Positions 1-5,806 of a stretch of 7,415 nt of DNA are shown here, in pieces. Position numbers and translations under genes: made by a program. Origin of the DNA: Rhodothermia bacterium. Lineage in GTDB: Bacteria; Bacteroidota; Rhodothermia; Rhodothermales; JABDKH01. The notes under the pieces were generated by a model. The model did not search any database and had not been told where the DNA came from. It worked only from the letters and a program-made list of their open reading frames with translations. How positions within the stretch are numbered: the stretch's first letter is position 1; every line of letters starts with the position of its first letter. The stretch lies in the NCBI GenBank assembly GCA_030431165.1, contig JAUIJQ010000149.1, forward strand, positions 1-7,415. The letters are read 5' to 3'.

Positions 1-127
1 ATGGACCTGATGCTACGTGTGGCGATTCCTGATCAGGCCAAAGTAGAAATGCGGATCATCATGAACCAACCGAACCGGAAGATAGCGGGTTCATCGGCAA
101 CAGTATCGTTGGTTCCGCGTCGTCGGG
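1..127. other. Left edge, no supported gene
   Basis: This stretch lies downstream of the dioxygenase stop codon. Reading frames on both strands here are short or only overlap the neighbouring gene antisense. A weak gaacc/ggttc inverted pair around 72-92 has no T-tract and does not make a terminator. I see nothing else in it. Confidence 0.5.
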
Positions 128-853
128 CTATTCCGGCAGGTCAGACACAGCAAGGTACGTCGGCAATCCGGCCGCTTCGTTGCTGTAGGCGGAAGAGAAG
201 TGAACATACCTCCCGCCGTTTCCTGCTTGAGCGTCCCACATGTCGCGCTGGATGCGACCGATGTCCGCGCCGTATAGATGAAGGCTGACGGTTGGTGCAT
301 CGGATGCACACTCTACTTGGTGGAAGAGAAACCGGTCACTTCCAAGAACACGAACCTGTCCTACCGGACAGATGCGCTCTTCTGTCTGCGCAGGAGGAGA
401 TAACAGGTCGGGGGCTACGTCGTAGAGGCGCTCCCGCTCCAGTCCGTCCAGGCAGGTAAAGGCACACCAGCACTTGTGGTTGTGGATTACCGCTGCCTGC
501 CCCGGCATGAATACATCGAGGACGATACTGAACGATGCCTGGTCGTTTACGAAGAGCAGATACGAGGCATACGGGGCGTCGGGCCGGCAGGCGAGGTACC
601 GGGAATCCGGGATGCGCCACTCCGAGACAAACGCTTCGGTTATTGTCTGGATTGCCTCAAGGACATGCGATTCTGCCAGTCTGCCGTCAGCGCCACGTAT
701 TGCGATGTCGTTACAGCGCTTTGCAAATGCGACAAATTGAGCGTCACCGCAAATCGCAGCCGGCGAATCGTCAACAAACTCGTCTGTAGAAAAAGAACCG
801 GACACGAAGGGCTCAATGCAGGCAAACACAAATCGGGAGCCAACTGCACTCAA
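128..853 (-). CDS. Cysteine dioxygenase-like thiol dioxygenase (cupin)
   Basis: Probable non-haem iron thiol dioxygenase of the cysteine dioxygenase / 3-mercaptopropionate dioxygenase cupin family, cytosolic, which would oxidise a small thiol to its sulfinate using O2. Numbered from the TTG start (241 aa), the first cupin motif is PGQAAVIHNHKCWCAF, with H124 and H126 as metal ligands, then GLERERLY. The third ligand is H178 in FHQVEC, and SLHLYG gives H192 and Y194, matching the His155/Tyr157 pair of mammalian CDO. By eye, the substrate-carboxylate Arg60 of mouse CDO falls on S97 (YASYLL), so the substrate may not be cysteine. The region around the metal site is cysteine-rich (C128, C130, C134). 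The start is uncertain: an in-frame TGA lies six codons upstream of the TTG, no ATG is available, and GTG codons at 827-829 and 803-805 are alternatives. The gene begins 102 nt after the exported repeat protein, and I see no convincing promoter in the gap. Family assignment is fairly sure; substrate is unknown. Confidence 0.8.
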   Translation of the reverse strand: MSAVGSRFVFACIEPFVSGSFSTDEFVDDSPAAICGDAQFVAFAKRCNDIAIRGADGRLAESHVLEAIQTITEAFVSEWRIPDSRYLACRPDAPYASYLLFVNDQASFSIVLDVFMPGQAAVIHNHKCWCAFTCLDGLERERLYDVAPDLLSPPAQTEERICPVGQVRVLGSDRFLFHQVECASDAPTVSLHLYGADIGRIQRDMWDAQAGNGGRYVHFSSAYSNEAAGLPTYLAVSDLPE

Positions 854-955
854 CAGCGCCTGCTGTGATCAGCTGTAAGCAACTGTTCTCATGCGGTGGC
901 CTTCCAACATGGTAACCAACGCAGTGGCGCCCGCCAAACCGTCCGGCGCAGCTTC

Positions 956-2098
956 CTACATGATGGCCGCAAGCACCCGACTGCGGTCGCCCGACGAGCC
1001 GATTGTGTCAGCGGCGGAGAGATAGGCGTCCACGAGGCGTTCTCCCTCAATTTGGCCGGCGGCAGCGATCAGGACCCTGCTTGCATCACCGCTCGACGAA
1101 ATGCTCTTCACCGACTCCAGGATTGCCTGCAGCGTTGCTTCACTGAGGTCGTCGTGGGCTAGGATGGCCCGAAGGACGCGTGCGTGGTCGCCCGATGAAG
1201 GGATGGTCGACACCGCTTCGAAGAATGGCACACGATGAGCCTGCGTGTCGGTGTAGTGTGGCGCCGCGGCGATCAGAAGTCGCGACCTGTCACCGGACGA
1301 TCTAATCGTCGAAGCCACATCCAGCACCATACTGATGGTTCGGGCGCCGGGATCTGCTTCGACAATGGCTGTGAGCGTCCGCGTTTTGTCGCCCGATGAC
1401 TGGATGGTGCGGATAGCGTCAAAGTACGCAGGCAGTGAGGCTTCGTGGGCGAGGTACTTTGGTGCGGCACTTCCTAGAAAGCGGGCTCGGGTTCCGCTCG
1501 AGGCAATGCGCGCCTGGGCGAGTTCGGCGATTTGACTCAGTTCCGACTCGCGTGGGTCGGCCTGCTCAATTGTCGCGGTCAGGTATCGGGCTACGGCTGA
1601 TCCGCTTTCGATCTGTTCGACCTCGCTCAGTACTGCAGACACACCGCCTTCGCGGAGGATCCGCGCGACGCGTTCGTTGACGTACAAGCCCGTTTCCCGG
1701 ACGATAGTCAAAAAGATGGGCTGCAGCGTTTGTCGCGCGTCATCATCGTACGCGAGTTCGCGCCCCTCTAGCCGATACACGTGCTCCAGGCCCCCACCGC
1801 GCGTTGGCCGAACCTCCAGCCGGATGTCGCTGTCGCGATCGGTGAAAATCATCCGGAAGTATCCGCCTGAAGAAATGCTCTGAATTCCGGAGTCGTCATC
1901 CAGGAAGCGAATCTCGCCGTCTGACTCCACTTCGAGGCGCGAGTCGTCGTTGGATCGAATCCAGCGCATGCTCCCGTCGTTTCGGTTCATCGAGATGTTC
2001 GATCCCGACTTGCCGCTGCGCGTTGACTGTCGTGCGTCAGCCGTATGTACACCCAGTGCGAGGCTCAGTATCAGGAGTGTCAGCGTGCTCTTGTTCAT
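956..2098 (-). CDS. Exported protein with 34-residue SSGD helical repeats
   Basis: Product of 380 aa with no function I can name. Residues 1-22 form a signal peptide (K3, hydrophobic core 6-17, likely cleavage after A-D-A at 22), so it should act outside the cytoplasm. Residues about 30-117 look beta-rich and charged (GEIRFLDDDSGIQSISSGGYF); residues 118-160 are helical, including RVARILREGG. From residue 163 on there is a degenerate copy and then six clear copies of a 33-34 residue repeat with core IxSSGDRSRVL, beginning at I198, I232, I265, I299, I333 and I366. The segments between cores predict as amphipathic helices, suggesting an alpha-solenoid. The last copy stops just after its core (VLAAIM), so the chain ends in mid-repeat. 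ATG start with weak GGA about 8 nt upstream. It follows the M56 protease gene by 84 nt on the same strand, and that protease ends in the same repeat, implying a shared pathway and possibly contact between the two. I believe related N-terminal domains occur beside M56 proteases in other bacteria, from memory only. Confidence 0.85.
   Translation of the reverse strand: MNKSTLTLLILSLALGVHTADARQSTRSGKSGSNISMNRNDGSMRWIRSNDDSRLEVESDGEIRFLDDDSGIQSISSGGYFRMIFTDRDSDIRLEVRPTRGGGLEHVYRLEGRELAYDDDARQTLQPIFLTIVRETGLYVNERVARILREGGVSAVLSEVEQIESGSAVARYLTATIEQADPRESELSQIAELAQARIASSGTRARFLGSAAPKYLAHEASLPAYFDAIRTIQSSGDKTRTLTAIVEADPGARTISMVLDVASTIRSSGDRSRLLIAAAPHYTDTQAHRVPFFEAVSTIPSSGDHARVLRAILAHDDLSEATLQAILESVKSISSSGDASRVLIAAAGQIEGERLVDAYLSAADTIGSSGDRSRVLAAIM
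959..1612 (-). repeat. Repeat array in exported protein (7 copies of about 34 aa)
   Basis: Protein repeat array of about 100-bp units. Cores read: IESGSAVARYL (degenerate), IASSGTRARFL, IQSSGDKTRTL, IRSSGDRSRLL, IPSSGDHARVL, ISSSGDASRVL, IGSSGDRSRVL. Core-to-core spacing is 35, 34, 33, 34, 34, 33 residues. Linkers alternate between an AAAPHY-like type followed by aromatics (copies 2, 4, 6) and an AI(V/L)xxD type (copies 3, 5), so the real period may be a pair of about 67 residues. DNA of the copies has diverged beyond the core, which argues for an old array under protein-level selection. Confidence 0.85.
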
Positions 2099-2134
2099 GT
2101 TTTCCGTTGGTCAAGGTGCCGGGTGTGGTCCGCT

Positions 2135-2173
2135 CCGGCAGATTTGTAATGTCTGTGCCGCGCAATCTGACGG
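2135..2173. repeat. Imperfect inverted repeat in M56-to-exported-protein gap
   Basis: CCGGCAGATT at 2135-2144 faces AATCTGACGG at 2164-2173: nine of ten positions pair, around a 19-nt loop. It starts 9 nt past the M56 stop codon, within the 84-nt gap. On the transcribed (minus) strand no U-run follows, so it is not a standard terminator. It could be an mRNA stability or processing hairpin that sets the ratio of the two products, or chance. Confidence 0.35.
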
Positions 2174-2182
2174 CGCGAACTG

Positions 2183-3985
2183 CTATCGGCGTGCTAGCTC
2201 ACGCAAGAGCGTTTCGCGCTCGCCGCTCGACGGGACGGCGTTTACTGCAGCGCGCAGGGCTTCATCAATCGAGCCGCCGCCTGGTGCCTGGCGAATGAGA
2301 TCGCGCAGCAGTCGGCTGCGCTCACCACTCGATCGGACCGATGAGCTTGCCTCGATAAGCCGGATGAACGGCAGGTTCTCTTTCGCGTCCCGCGCAAGCA
2401 GCTCACTCAGAACGAGTCTGGAATCTGAGGAGGACCTGATGCTTGACGCTGCTCCCAGAAAGGCCTCGTACGTTGCCCGATGATCCGGAATTCGCTGCGC
2501 GGCCCGGCGAAGCACGCGCGCGCGGTCGCCATCTGATGAGATCCCTTTTGCCACCTCAAACAGGTGGGCCCAATTTGCAGGGGACAGCTCCGCGTCGAAG
2601 ACCGTGCTGCCTGACGGTTCGATCGGGGTCACCTGCTGCGGTTCTTCAGTTGGTTCGATCACCGCAACGTTGCTTCGCTGGGCGGTTGGTTCGGCAATGG
2701 GGCCGGGACTCGACGCAACCGCAACGGGCCGGATAACATTGGTGTACGCGGCGGCGTACGTAGTGGCATCCCGAAGCTCAAATGAAACAAGTGGTCGCAC
2801 AACAGTTGTCACGCAAACGACGAGCGCAACGATGGCAACGACGACGGCGGCCTGTTCGATCGCAACGCCCGGTTTGGCAAATCCTTTTGCTTCGAGTACG
2901 AGACGCATGCGATCCACAAGCCGTCTCGTTCGGTCGGCCATCCCGGGCACGACGGTAATCCGATTGGCCAGTAGTCGCAGCTCGATCATCTTCTGCACGG
3001 AGCGTACGTAGGCTTCCGGTCGTCGTGTGCGAGCTACAACCCACGCATCGCATGCTTCTTCGCGATCTTCGTGCATCCGGCGGGACAGCAGCCACACGAG
3101 CGGATTGAAAAACACCAGGCACTCAGCGAGTCGTTGGATGAGGAGGGTGAGATCGTCGTAGCGTTCAAGATGCGCGGCCTCGTGGAGAATCACTGGCTCG
3201 AGCTCAGCCGCGCTGAGCTTGGTAGTGACATCCGACGGCAGGAGTATGGTCGGGTTTATGATTCCACACGCGACGGGTGAATCAATCTGATCTGACAGGG
3301 CAATGCGGTAGCGGCGAGTTTGGCCAAGGCGTGCGCTCGGGATGAGGCTGGGACTGAGCGAGCGAGCCCGCCGCTTTGCAGCTTCGAGGCGGACGAGTCC
3401 AGCGCCGAGCCGAGCCAGGCCGACAATCGTAACCACCAACCAGACTGCAACGATGACCAGGAAGACGCGAGTCCGCTGCGGGGGCAGGTTTACTGTAATG
3501 AACCCACCGGATGCTTCGCGGGAGCCCGTTACCTGGCGCACGCCTGCCGCCGCGGCGCTCTGGGCCGCACCGTCTGCAACTGCGGCGTTCCCGGTTGAGC
3601 TTTCCTTGGCGGTGCTGTGTTGAGCAGTGCTGCGCTGAGCAGTGCTGTTCGGGGGAGTGTCCGCCTGGGCAGTGTTCGTCTGGGCAATGCCGGTCTGGAG
3701 AGTGTTGTTGCGAGTTGTGGTGCTTTCAGGCGCCGGACTAACTGTCGTTGCTGCGTTGCGGGCTGGCGCTGCGCCAGGTTGCAGGATCCACAGTACCGCC
3801 GGTAGAGCGAGTATCGCGACGAGCGCAACCGTCCAGATTACATACCGCGTCGCGGCTGTCGGCGGATGAACAAGCTCAAGAATGCGGACCGAAGCAAAGG
3901 CAATTGCCACGATAACGGCTGAGACGAGCGAGCCATTAAGGATGGCGCCGGCGACTTGGGGAATGTCAACGATGAGGTCGGTCAT
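2183..3985 (-). CDS. M56 (BlaR1/MecR1-like) membrane zinc metalloprotease with C-terminal SSGD repeats
   Basis: A 600-aa membrane protease that, by analogy with BlaR1/MecR1, would sense an external signal and trigger inactivation of the adjacent BlaI-type repressor. Membrane segments by eye: about 17-35, 45-68, 171-193 and 376-398. Between the third and fourth lies the cytoplasmic gluzincin domain with HEAAH (H268, E269, H272) and a downstream HEDREEACDAW, where E309 or E310 would be the third zinc ligand. The loop between TM2 and TM3 (about 69-170) is long, low-complexity and contains a pentapeptide array. After TM4 comes a Pro-rich linker (about 420-460) and four 34-residue repeats with cores at I482, I516, V550 and V584 (for example VRSSGERSRLL). 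BlaR1 has a penicillin-binding domain here; none is present, so the signal is probably not a beta-lactam. ATG follows the repressor stop by 2 nt, with GGAA 13 nt upstream inside the repressor gene, indicating translational coupling. Family call is firm; signal and substrate are inference. Confidence 0.9.
   Translation of the reverse strand: MTDLIVDIPQVAGAILNGSLVSAVIVAIAFASVRILELVHPPTAATRYVIWTVALVAILALPAVLWILQPGAAPARNAATTVSPAPESTTTRNNTLQTGIAQTNTAQADTPPNSTAQRSTAQHSTAKESSTGNAAVADGAAQSAAAAGVRQVTGSREASGGFITVNLPPQRTRVFLVIVAVWLVVTIVGLARLGAGLVRLEAAKRRARSLSPSLIPSARLGQTRRYRIALSDQIDSPVACGIINPTILLPSDVTTKLSAAELEPVILHEAAHLERYDDLTLLIQRLAECLVFFNPLVWLLSRRMHEDREEACDAWVVARTRRPEAYVRSVQKMIELRLLANRITVVPGMADRTRRLVDRMRLVLEAKGFAKPGVAIEQAAVVVAIVALVVCVTTVVRPLVSFELRDATTYAAAYTNVIRPVAVASSPGPIAEPTAQRSNVAVIEPTEEPQQVTPIEPSGSTVFDAELSPANWAHLFEVAKGISSDGDRARVLRRAAQRIPDHRATYEAFLGAASSIRSSSDSRLVLSELLARDAKENLPFIRLIEASSSVRSSGERSRLLRDLIRQAPGGGSIDEALRAAVNAVPSSGERETLLRELARR
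2186..2542 (-). repeat. Four SSGD repeats in the M56 sensor region
   Basis: Cores ISSDGDRARVL (482), IRSSSDSRLVL (516), VRSSGERSRLL (550) and VPSSGERETLL (584) are spaced exactly 34 residues apart. They match the cores of the exported protein encoded next, including an A/B linker alternation (AAQRIPDH against ELLARDAK). The array ends six residues after the last core (RELARR), the same phase in which the exported protein ends. By BlaR1 topology this part is extracytoplasmic. Confidence 0.85.
3602..3706 (-). repeat. 15-bp coding minisatellite (seven pentapeptides)
   Basis: Seven 15-bp units encode residues 94-128 of the M56 protease: NTLQT, GIAQT, NTAQA, DTPPN, STAQR, STAQH, STAKE. Best-conserved units, on the plus strand, are at 3618-3632 and 3633-3647, sharing tgagcagtgctg. 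Copy-number change in 15-bp steps keeps the frame. The array lies in the extracytoplasmic TM2-TM3 loop and is Thr/Ser/Gln-rich, probably unstructured. Confidence 0.8.
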
Positions 3986-3987
3986 GG

Positions 3988-4392
3988 CTAGCCACGCTTT
4001 CCTTTTTTGTGCTCCTGCGATTCTGATTCGAGCAGCTTGCGCAACTCTTCAACGACCTCGGGTGTGACGCTGTCTTCTTCCAGCACGTTTGCGACGAGCA
4101 ATTCGGCCGAGTTATTGAAGAACCTGTCCATGACGTAGCGGAGGGCGTCGCGACGTGCTTTGCTTGCCTTCACGATTGGTTCGTACACAAAGGCGCGGCC
4201 CTCTTTTTCGTGGCGCAAGTAGCCTTTGTCTTCCAGGATGCGAACGGTCGTCAGGACCGTGGAGTAGGCGAGGGGGGCCTCTTCAGGCAGGTCTTCGAGG
4301 ATATCCGCGACGGTGCACTTACCGCGTGCCCAGATGATGCGCATCAAGCGCAGTTCGGATTCAGTAAGCGTCGGCGATTTCTTTCTGGCCAC
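3988..4392 (-). CDS. BlaI/MecI-family transcriptional repressor
   Basis: A 134-aa winged-helix repressor of the penicillinase-repressor family, expected to bind its own promoter as a dimer and to be inactivated by cleavage after the partner protease is activated. N-terminus MARKKSPTLTESELRLM is typical; the helix-turn-helix spans about 25-60 with recognition helix YSTVLTTVRILEDKGYL, followed by a wing (HEKEGRAFVYEP). The C-terminal dimerisation part contains ELLVANVLEED, where N102-V103 lines up with the Asn-Phe cleavage site of Staphylococcus aureus BlaI. The open frame continues to a TTG at 4417-4419, but I chose the GTG at 4390-4392 because family similarity starts there and the TTG sits close to the predicted transcription start. 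No good Shine-Dalgarno precedes the GTG. The tail is basic (EHKKGKRG). It heads the unit with the M56 protease and exported repeat protein, and the palindrome at 4432-4443 is a likely autoregulatory operator. Confidence 0.9.
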   Translation of the reverse strand: MARKKSPTLTESELRLMRIIWARGKCTVADILEDLPEEAPLAYSTVLTTVRILEDKGYLRHEKEGRAFVYEPIVKASKARRDALRYVMDRFFNNSAELLVANVLEEDSVTPEVVEELRKLLESESQEHKKGKRG

Positions 4393-4426
4393 CGGAAGTT
4401 CGCATCGTGTATTAAACAATTAATAG

Positions 4427-4456
4427 ATAGTACGACGCGTCGTCAGATGGTTGCAA
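4427..4456 (-). promoter_or_regulatory. Promoter of the repressor-M56-exported protein unit
   Basis: On the minus strand, TTGCAA (4451-4456) is followed after 18 bases by TACTAT (4427-4432). Transcription would start near 4418-4421, giving a leader of about 26-29 nt before the GTG. The region is markedly more AT-rich than its surroundings. Confidence 0.55.
4432..4443. promoter_or_regulatory. Putative BlaI-type operator, 12-bp perfect palindrome
   Basis: ACGACGCGTCGT is a perfect palindrome lying in the -35/-10 spacer and touching the -10 box, where a bound repressor would block RNA polymerase. The adjacent gene encodes a BlaI-family repressor, whose relatives bind dyads at such positions and repress their own operon. 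Binding is inferred. Confidence 0.5.
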
Positions 4457-4512
4457 TACCCAACTATTAATTTTTTCGTTGTTGGACCGGGCTTCCGCTC
4501 AGATCGACCAAA

Positions 4513-5088
4513 TCAGTCCCGTAAGCCCTTTCCGTCAAGAATCTTCGGCAGCAGCTTTTCGATGCGTGAACGGCGGGTCTTTGCCTGTTTGGCGCCTGAG
4601 AAATGCAGGATGTAGGCGCGTTGTCGGCCAGGGGTTAGCGCTTTGAATGCGGCCTCGGCACCGGGCACTTCCTCGAACGCTTCGGACAGTTCATCCGGAA
4701 TCTCCTCAGACCGATTCTTCGGGGCTACCGTCTTGCCCGCCTTTTCACACGCGATCGCTTCGGCGATGAAGGCACGCAGGGGGCCTTCAGCGGCCGCGAG
4801 ATCAGCCATGTTCTCGATCATCAGACGGCGCGCGGCGTGCGAGTTCTTCCCGGGGCGCTCGAGGAGTTTGTCGGGATCTGTCAGTAGCGCGCCCTTGAAA
4901 AACATAAACGCGCAGTGACGCTTAAACGGCTGGATGATGGCGACATTGCTACCCCGATAAGCATAACACGGCTTACCCCAGCGCAACAACTCGTCAAGTC
5001 CGCAGTCGAGCGCTATCGCGCGCAACTGTTCCATCTCGCTGCGCCAACGCGGGGCGCGTTCAAGGAAGGCGTCGACGTTCGGGTCCAT
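4513..5088 (-). CDS. YdeI/OmdA family protein (DUF1801 plus OmdA domain)
   Basis: A 191-aa cytosolic protein without signal peptide. Residues about 15-115 match the DUF1801/YdhG-like fold (LRWGKPCYAYRGSNVAIIQPFKRHCAFMFFKG, then a GKNSHAARRLM segment). Residues about 128-187 match the OmdA tail (EEIPDELSEAF, then LTPGRQRAYILHFSGAKQ and a basic RRSRIEKLLPKIL). The domain name refers to bacteriocin protection and association with OmpD in enterics, but the biochemical role is unclear and I do not transfer it here. ATG start with GGAT about 8 nt upstream. It lies 69 nt after arsC on the same strand; a TTGACC (5118-5123) exists in the gap but has no well-spaced -10, so it could be read through from the ars genes or have its own weak promoter. 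Length is normal for the family. Confidence 0.85.
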   Translation of the reverse strand: MDPNVDAFLERAPRWRSEMEQLRAIALDCGLDELLRWGKPCYAYRGSNVAIIQPFKRHCAFMFFKGALLTDPDKLLERPGKNSHAARRLMIENMADLAAAEGPLRAFIAEAIACEKAGKTVAPKNRSEEIPDELSEAFEEVPGAEAAFKALTPGRQRAYILHFSGAKQAKTRRSRIEKLLPKILDGKGLRD

Positions 5089-5157
5089 GGCTTATCCGGA
5101 TACAAGATGCGACGTATGGTCAAAGGTAACACTGACCAGGTCACGTCATGATCCACG

Positions 5158-5784
5158 TCAGATCACGACGCGCTCGGCGACCTGCTGCATGACGTAGAAC
5201 ATTTCGGCGGCGATTTGCCGCGTTCGTTCATCGTAGCGCGCCGATTCTTCGGGCGTACCGTCAGCGACTTTGGGGTCCTCATACCGCACCGCGATACGCG
5301 TTGCCCCCGGGATAAAAGGGCAGTTCTTGTCCGCATCATCACACGTCATAACCGCCGCAAATCCTGACGTCGGATTGGTGTCGTCGTCATACGTCTTCGA
5401 GAAGCAGACAATGCCGGGAGCATCCGGCGCGTAGGTGATCGTGTAGCGAGGATTGTCGCCACCTCGATTCGCCACGGCAAATCCGGCCCTTTCCAGCGCC
5501 GCGACGGCACGCGGGTTAAACGCCGTCACTTCGGTACCACCTGAGTAGCTGACTACTGGGAGTCCATGCACCGCCGCTGCGACCGTCGCCCAGATCTGCG
5601 CCAGGTGACTGCGCCGCGAGTTATGCGTGCAGATAAACACGAGCTGCGCCGGCTTGTCGGCTGAGGCGTTTTCAGCGACGTATGCTGCCAGGTTGTCCAG
5701 CACGTCCTTCCGTTGAGGGGGCACCCGCGAAGTATTTGCGAGAACCGATTCGGTGTACGCTGCGAGTTGTGTGCGTAGTCTCAT
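5158..5784 (-). CDS. arsC: Arsenate reductase, low-molecular-weight phosphatase type
   Basis: A 208-aa cytosolic enzyme expected to reduce arsenate to arsenite. Residues 47-60 hold the P-loop FICTHNSRRSH, with nucleophile C52 and R58 (CX5R). The segment VMTCDDADKNCPF gives C148 and C155, seven residues apart like the Cys82/Cys89 redox pair of S. aureus ArsC, so a thioredoxin-linked cysteine relay is likely. C127 is an extra cysteine. The CTHNSRRSH P-loop and the helical N-terminal extension of about 45 residues mark a subfamily distinct from the shorter (about 130 aa) S. aureus type and often labelled only protein-tyrosine phosphatase. I start at the ATG at 5782-5784; the open frame extends upstream into the aquaporin gene but family similarity does not. 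It starts 22 nt after the aquaporin stop and so belongs to the arsR operon. Family sure; arsenate as substrate follows from the cysteines and the neighbours. Confidence 0.88.
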   Translation of the reverse strand: MRLRTQLAAYTESVLANTSRVPPQRKDVLDNLAAYVAENASADKPAQLVFICTHNSRRSHLAQIWATVAAAVHGLPVVSYSGGTEVTAFNPRAVAALERAGFAVANRGGDNPRYTITYAPDAPGIVCFSKTYDDDTNPTSGFAAVMTCDDADKNCPFIPGATRIAVRYEDPKVADGTPEESARYDERTRQIAAEMFYVMQQVAERVVI

Positions 5785-5806
5785 AACCGGGTTTGTCAAG
5801 CAGGAG

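Larger units (their letters stand above)
4418..4472. repeat. AT-rich inverted repeat flanking the repressor promoter
   Basis: AATTAATAG at 4418-4426 and its exact reverse complement CTATTAATT at 4464-4472 bracket the promoter with 37 bases between. Its centre (4445) does not coincide with that of the palindrome (4437.5). Could be a second regulatory site pair, or chance in AT-rich DNA. Confidence 0.35.

Noticed and set aside
1..288. Open frame on the plus strand beginning at base 1
   Set aside because: It runs antisense to the dioxygenase C-terminus, is Arg-rich and low in recognisable structure, and has no visible family features.
905..955. GC-rich inverted repeat (GGCGC/GCGCC arms) after the exported-protein stop, considered as a terminator
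   Set aside because: Arms are short with a bulge and no T-run follows on the minus strand.
860..958. Possible continuation of the exported repeat protein past its TAG (open for about 28 more codons)
   Set aside because: The extra residues do not follow the repeat pattern, and the M56 protease ends in the same repeat phase, so the stop looks genuine.
3342..3869. Several long plus-strand frames opposite the M56 gene
   Set aside because: They are antisense to a well-supported gene in GC-rich DNA and encode low-complexity Arg/Cys/Ala-rich sequence.
4393..4419. TTG-start version of the BlaI-type repressor, nine residues longer
   Set aside because: Family similarity begins at the GTG at 4392, and the TTG coincides with the predicted transcription start.
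5118..5123. TTGACC as a -35 box for the YdeI/OmdA gene
   Set aside because: The only -10-like sequence (TATCCG) is 15 bases away, too close to be convincing.
5133..5143. TGACC-A-GGTCA inverted repeat between arsC and the YdeI/OmdA gene
   Set aside because: Arms of 5 bp with a one-base centre cannot form a terminator hairpin, and no regulator nearby is known to use this motif.
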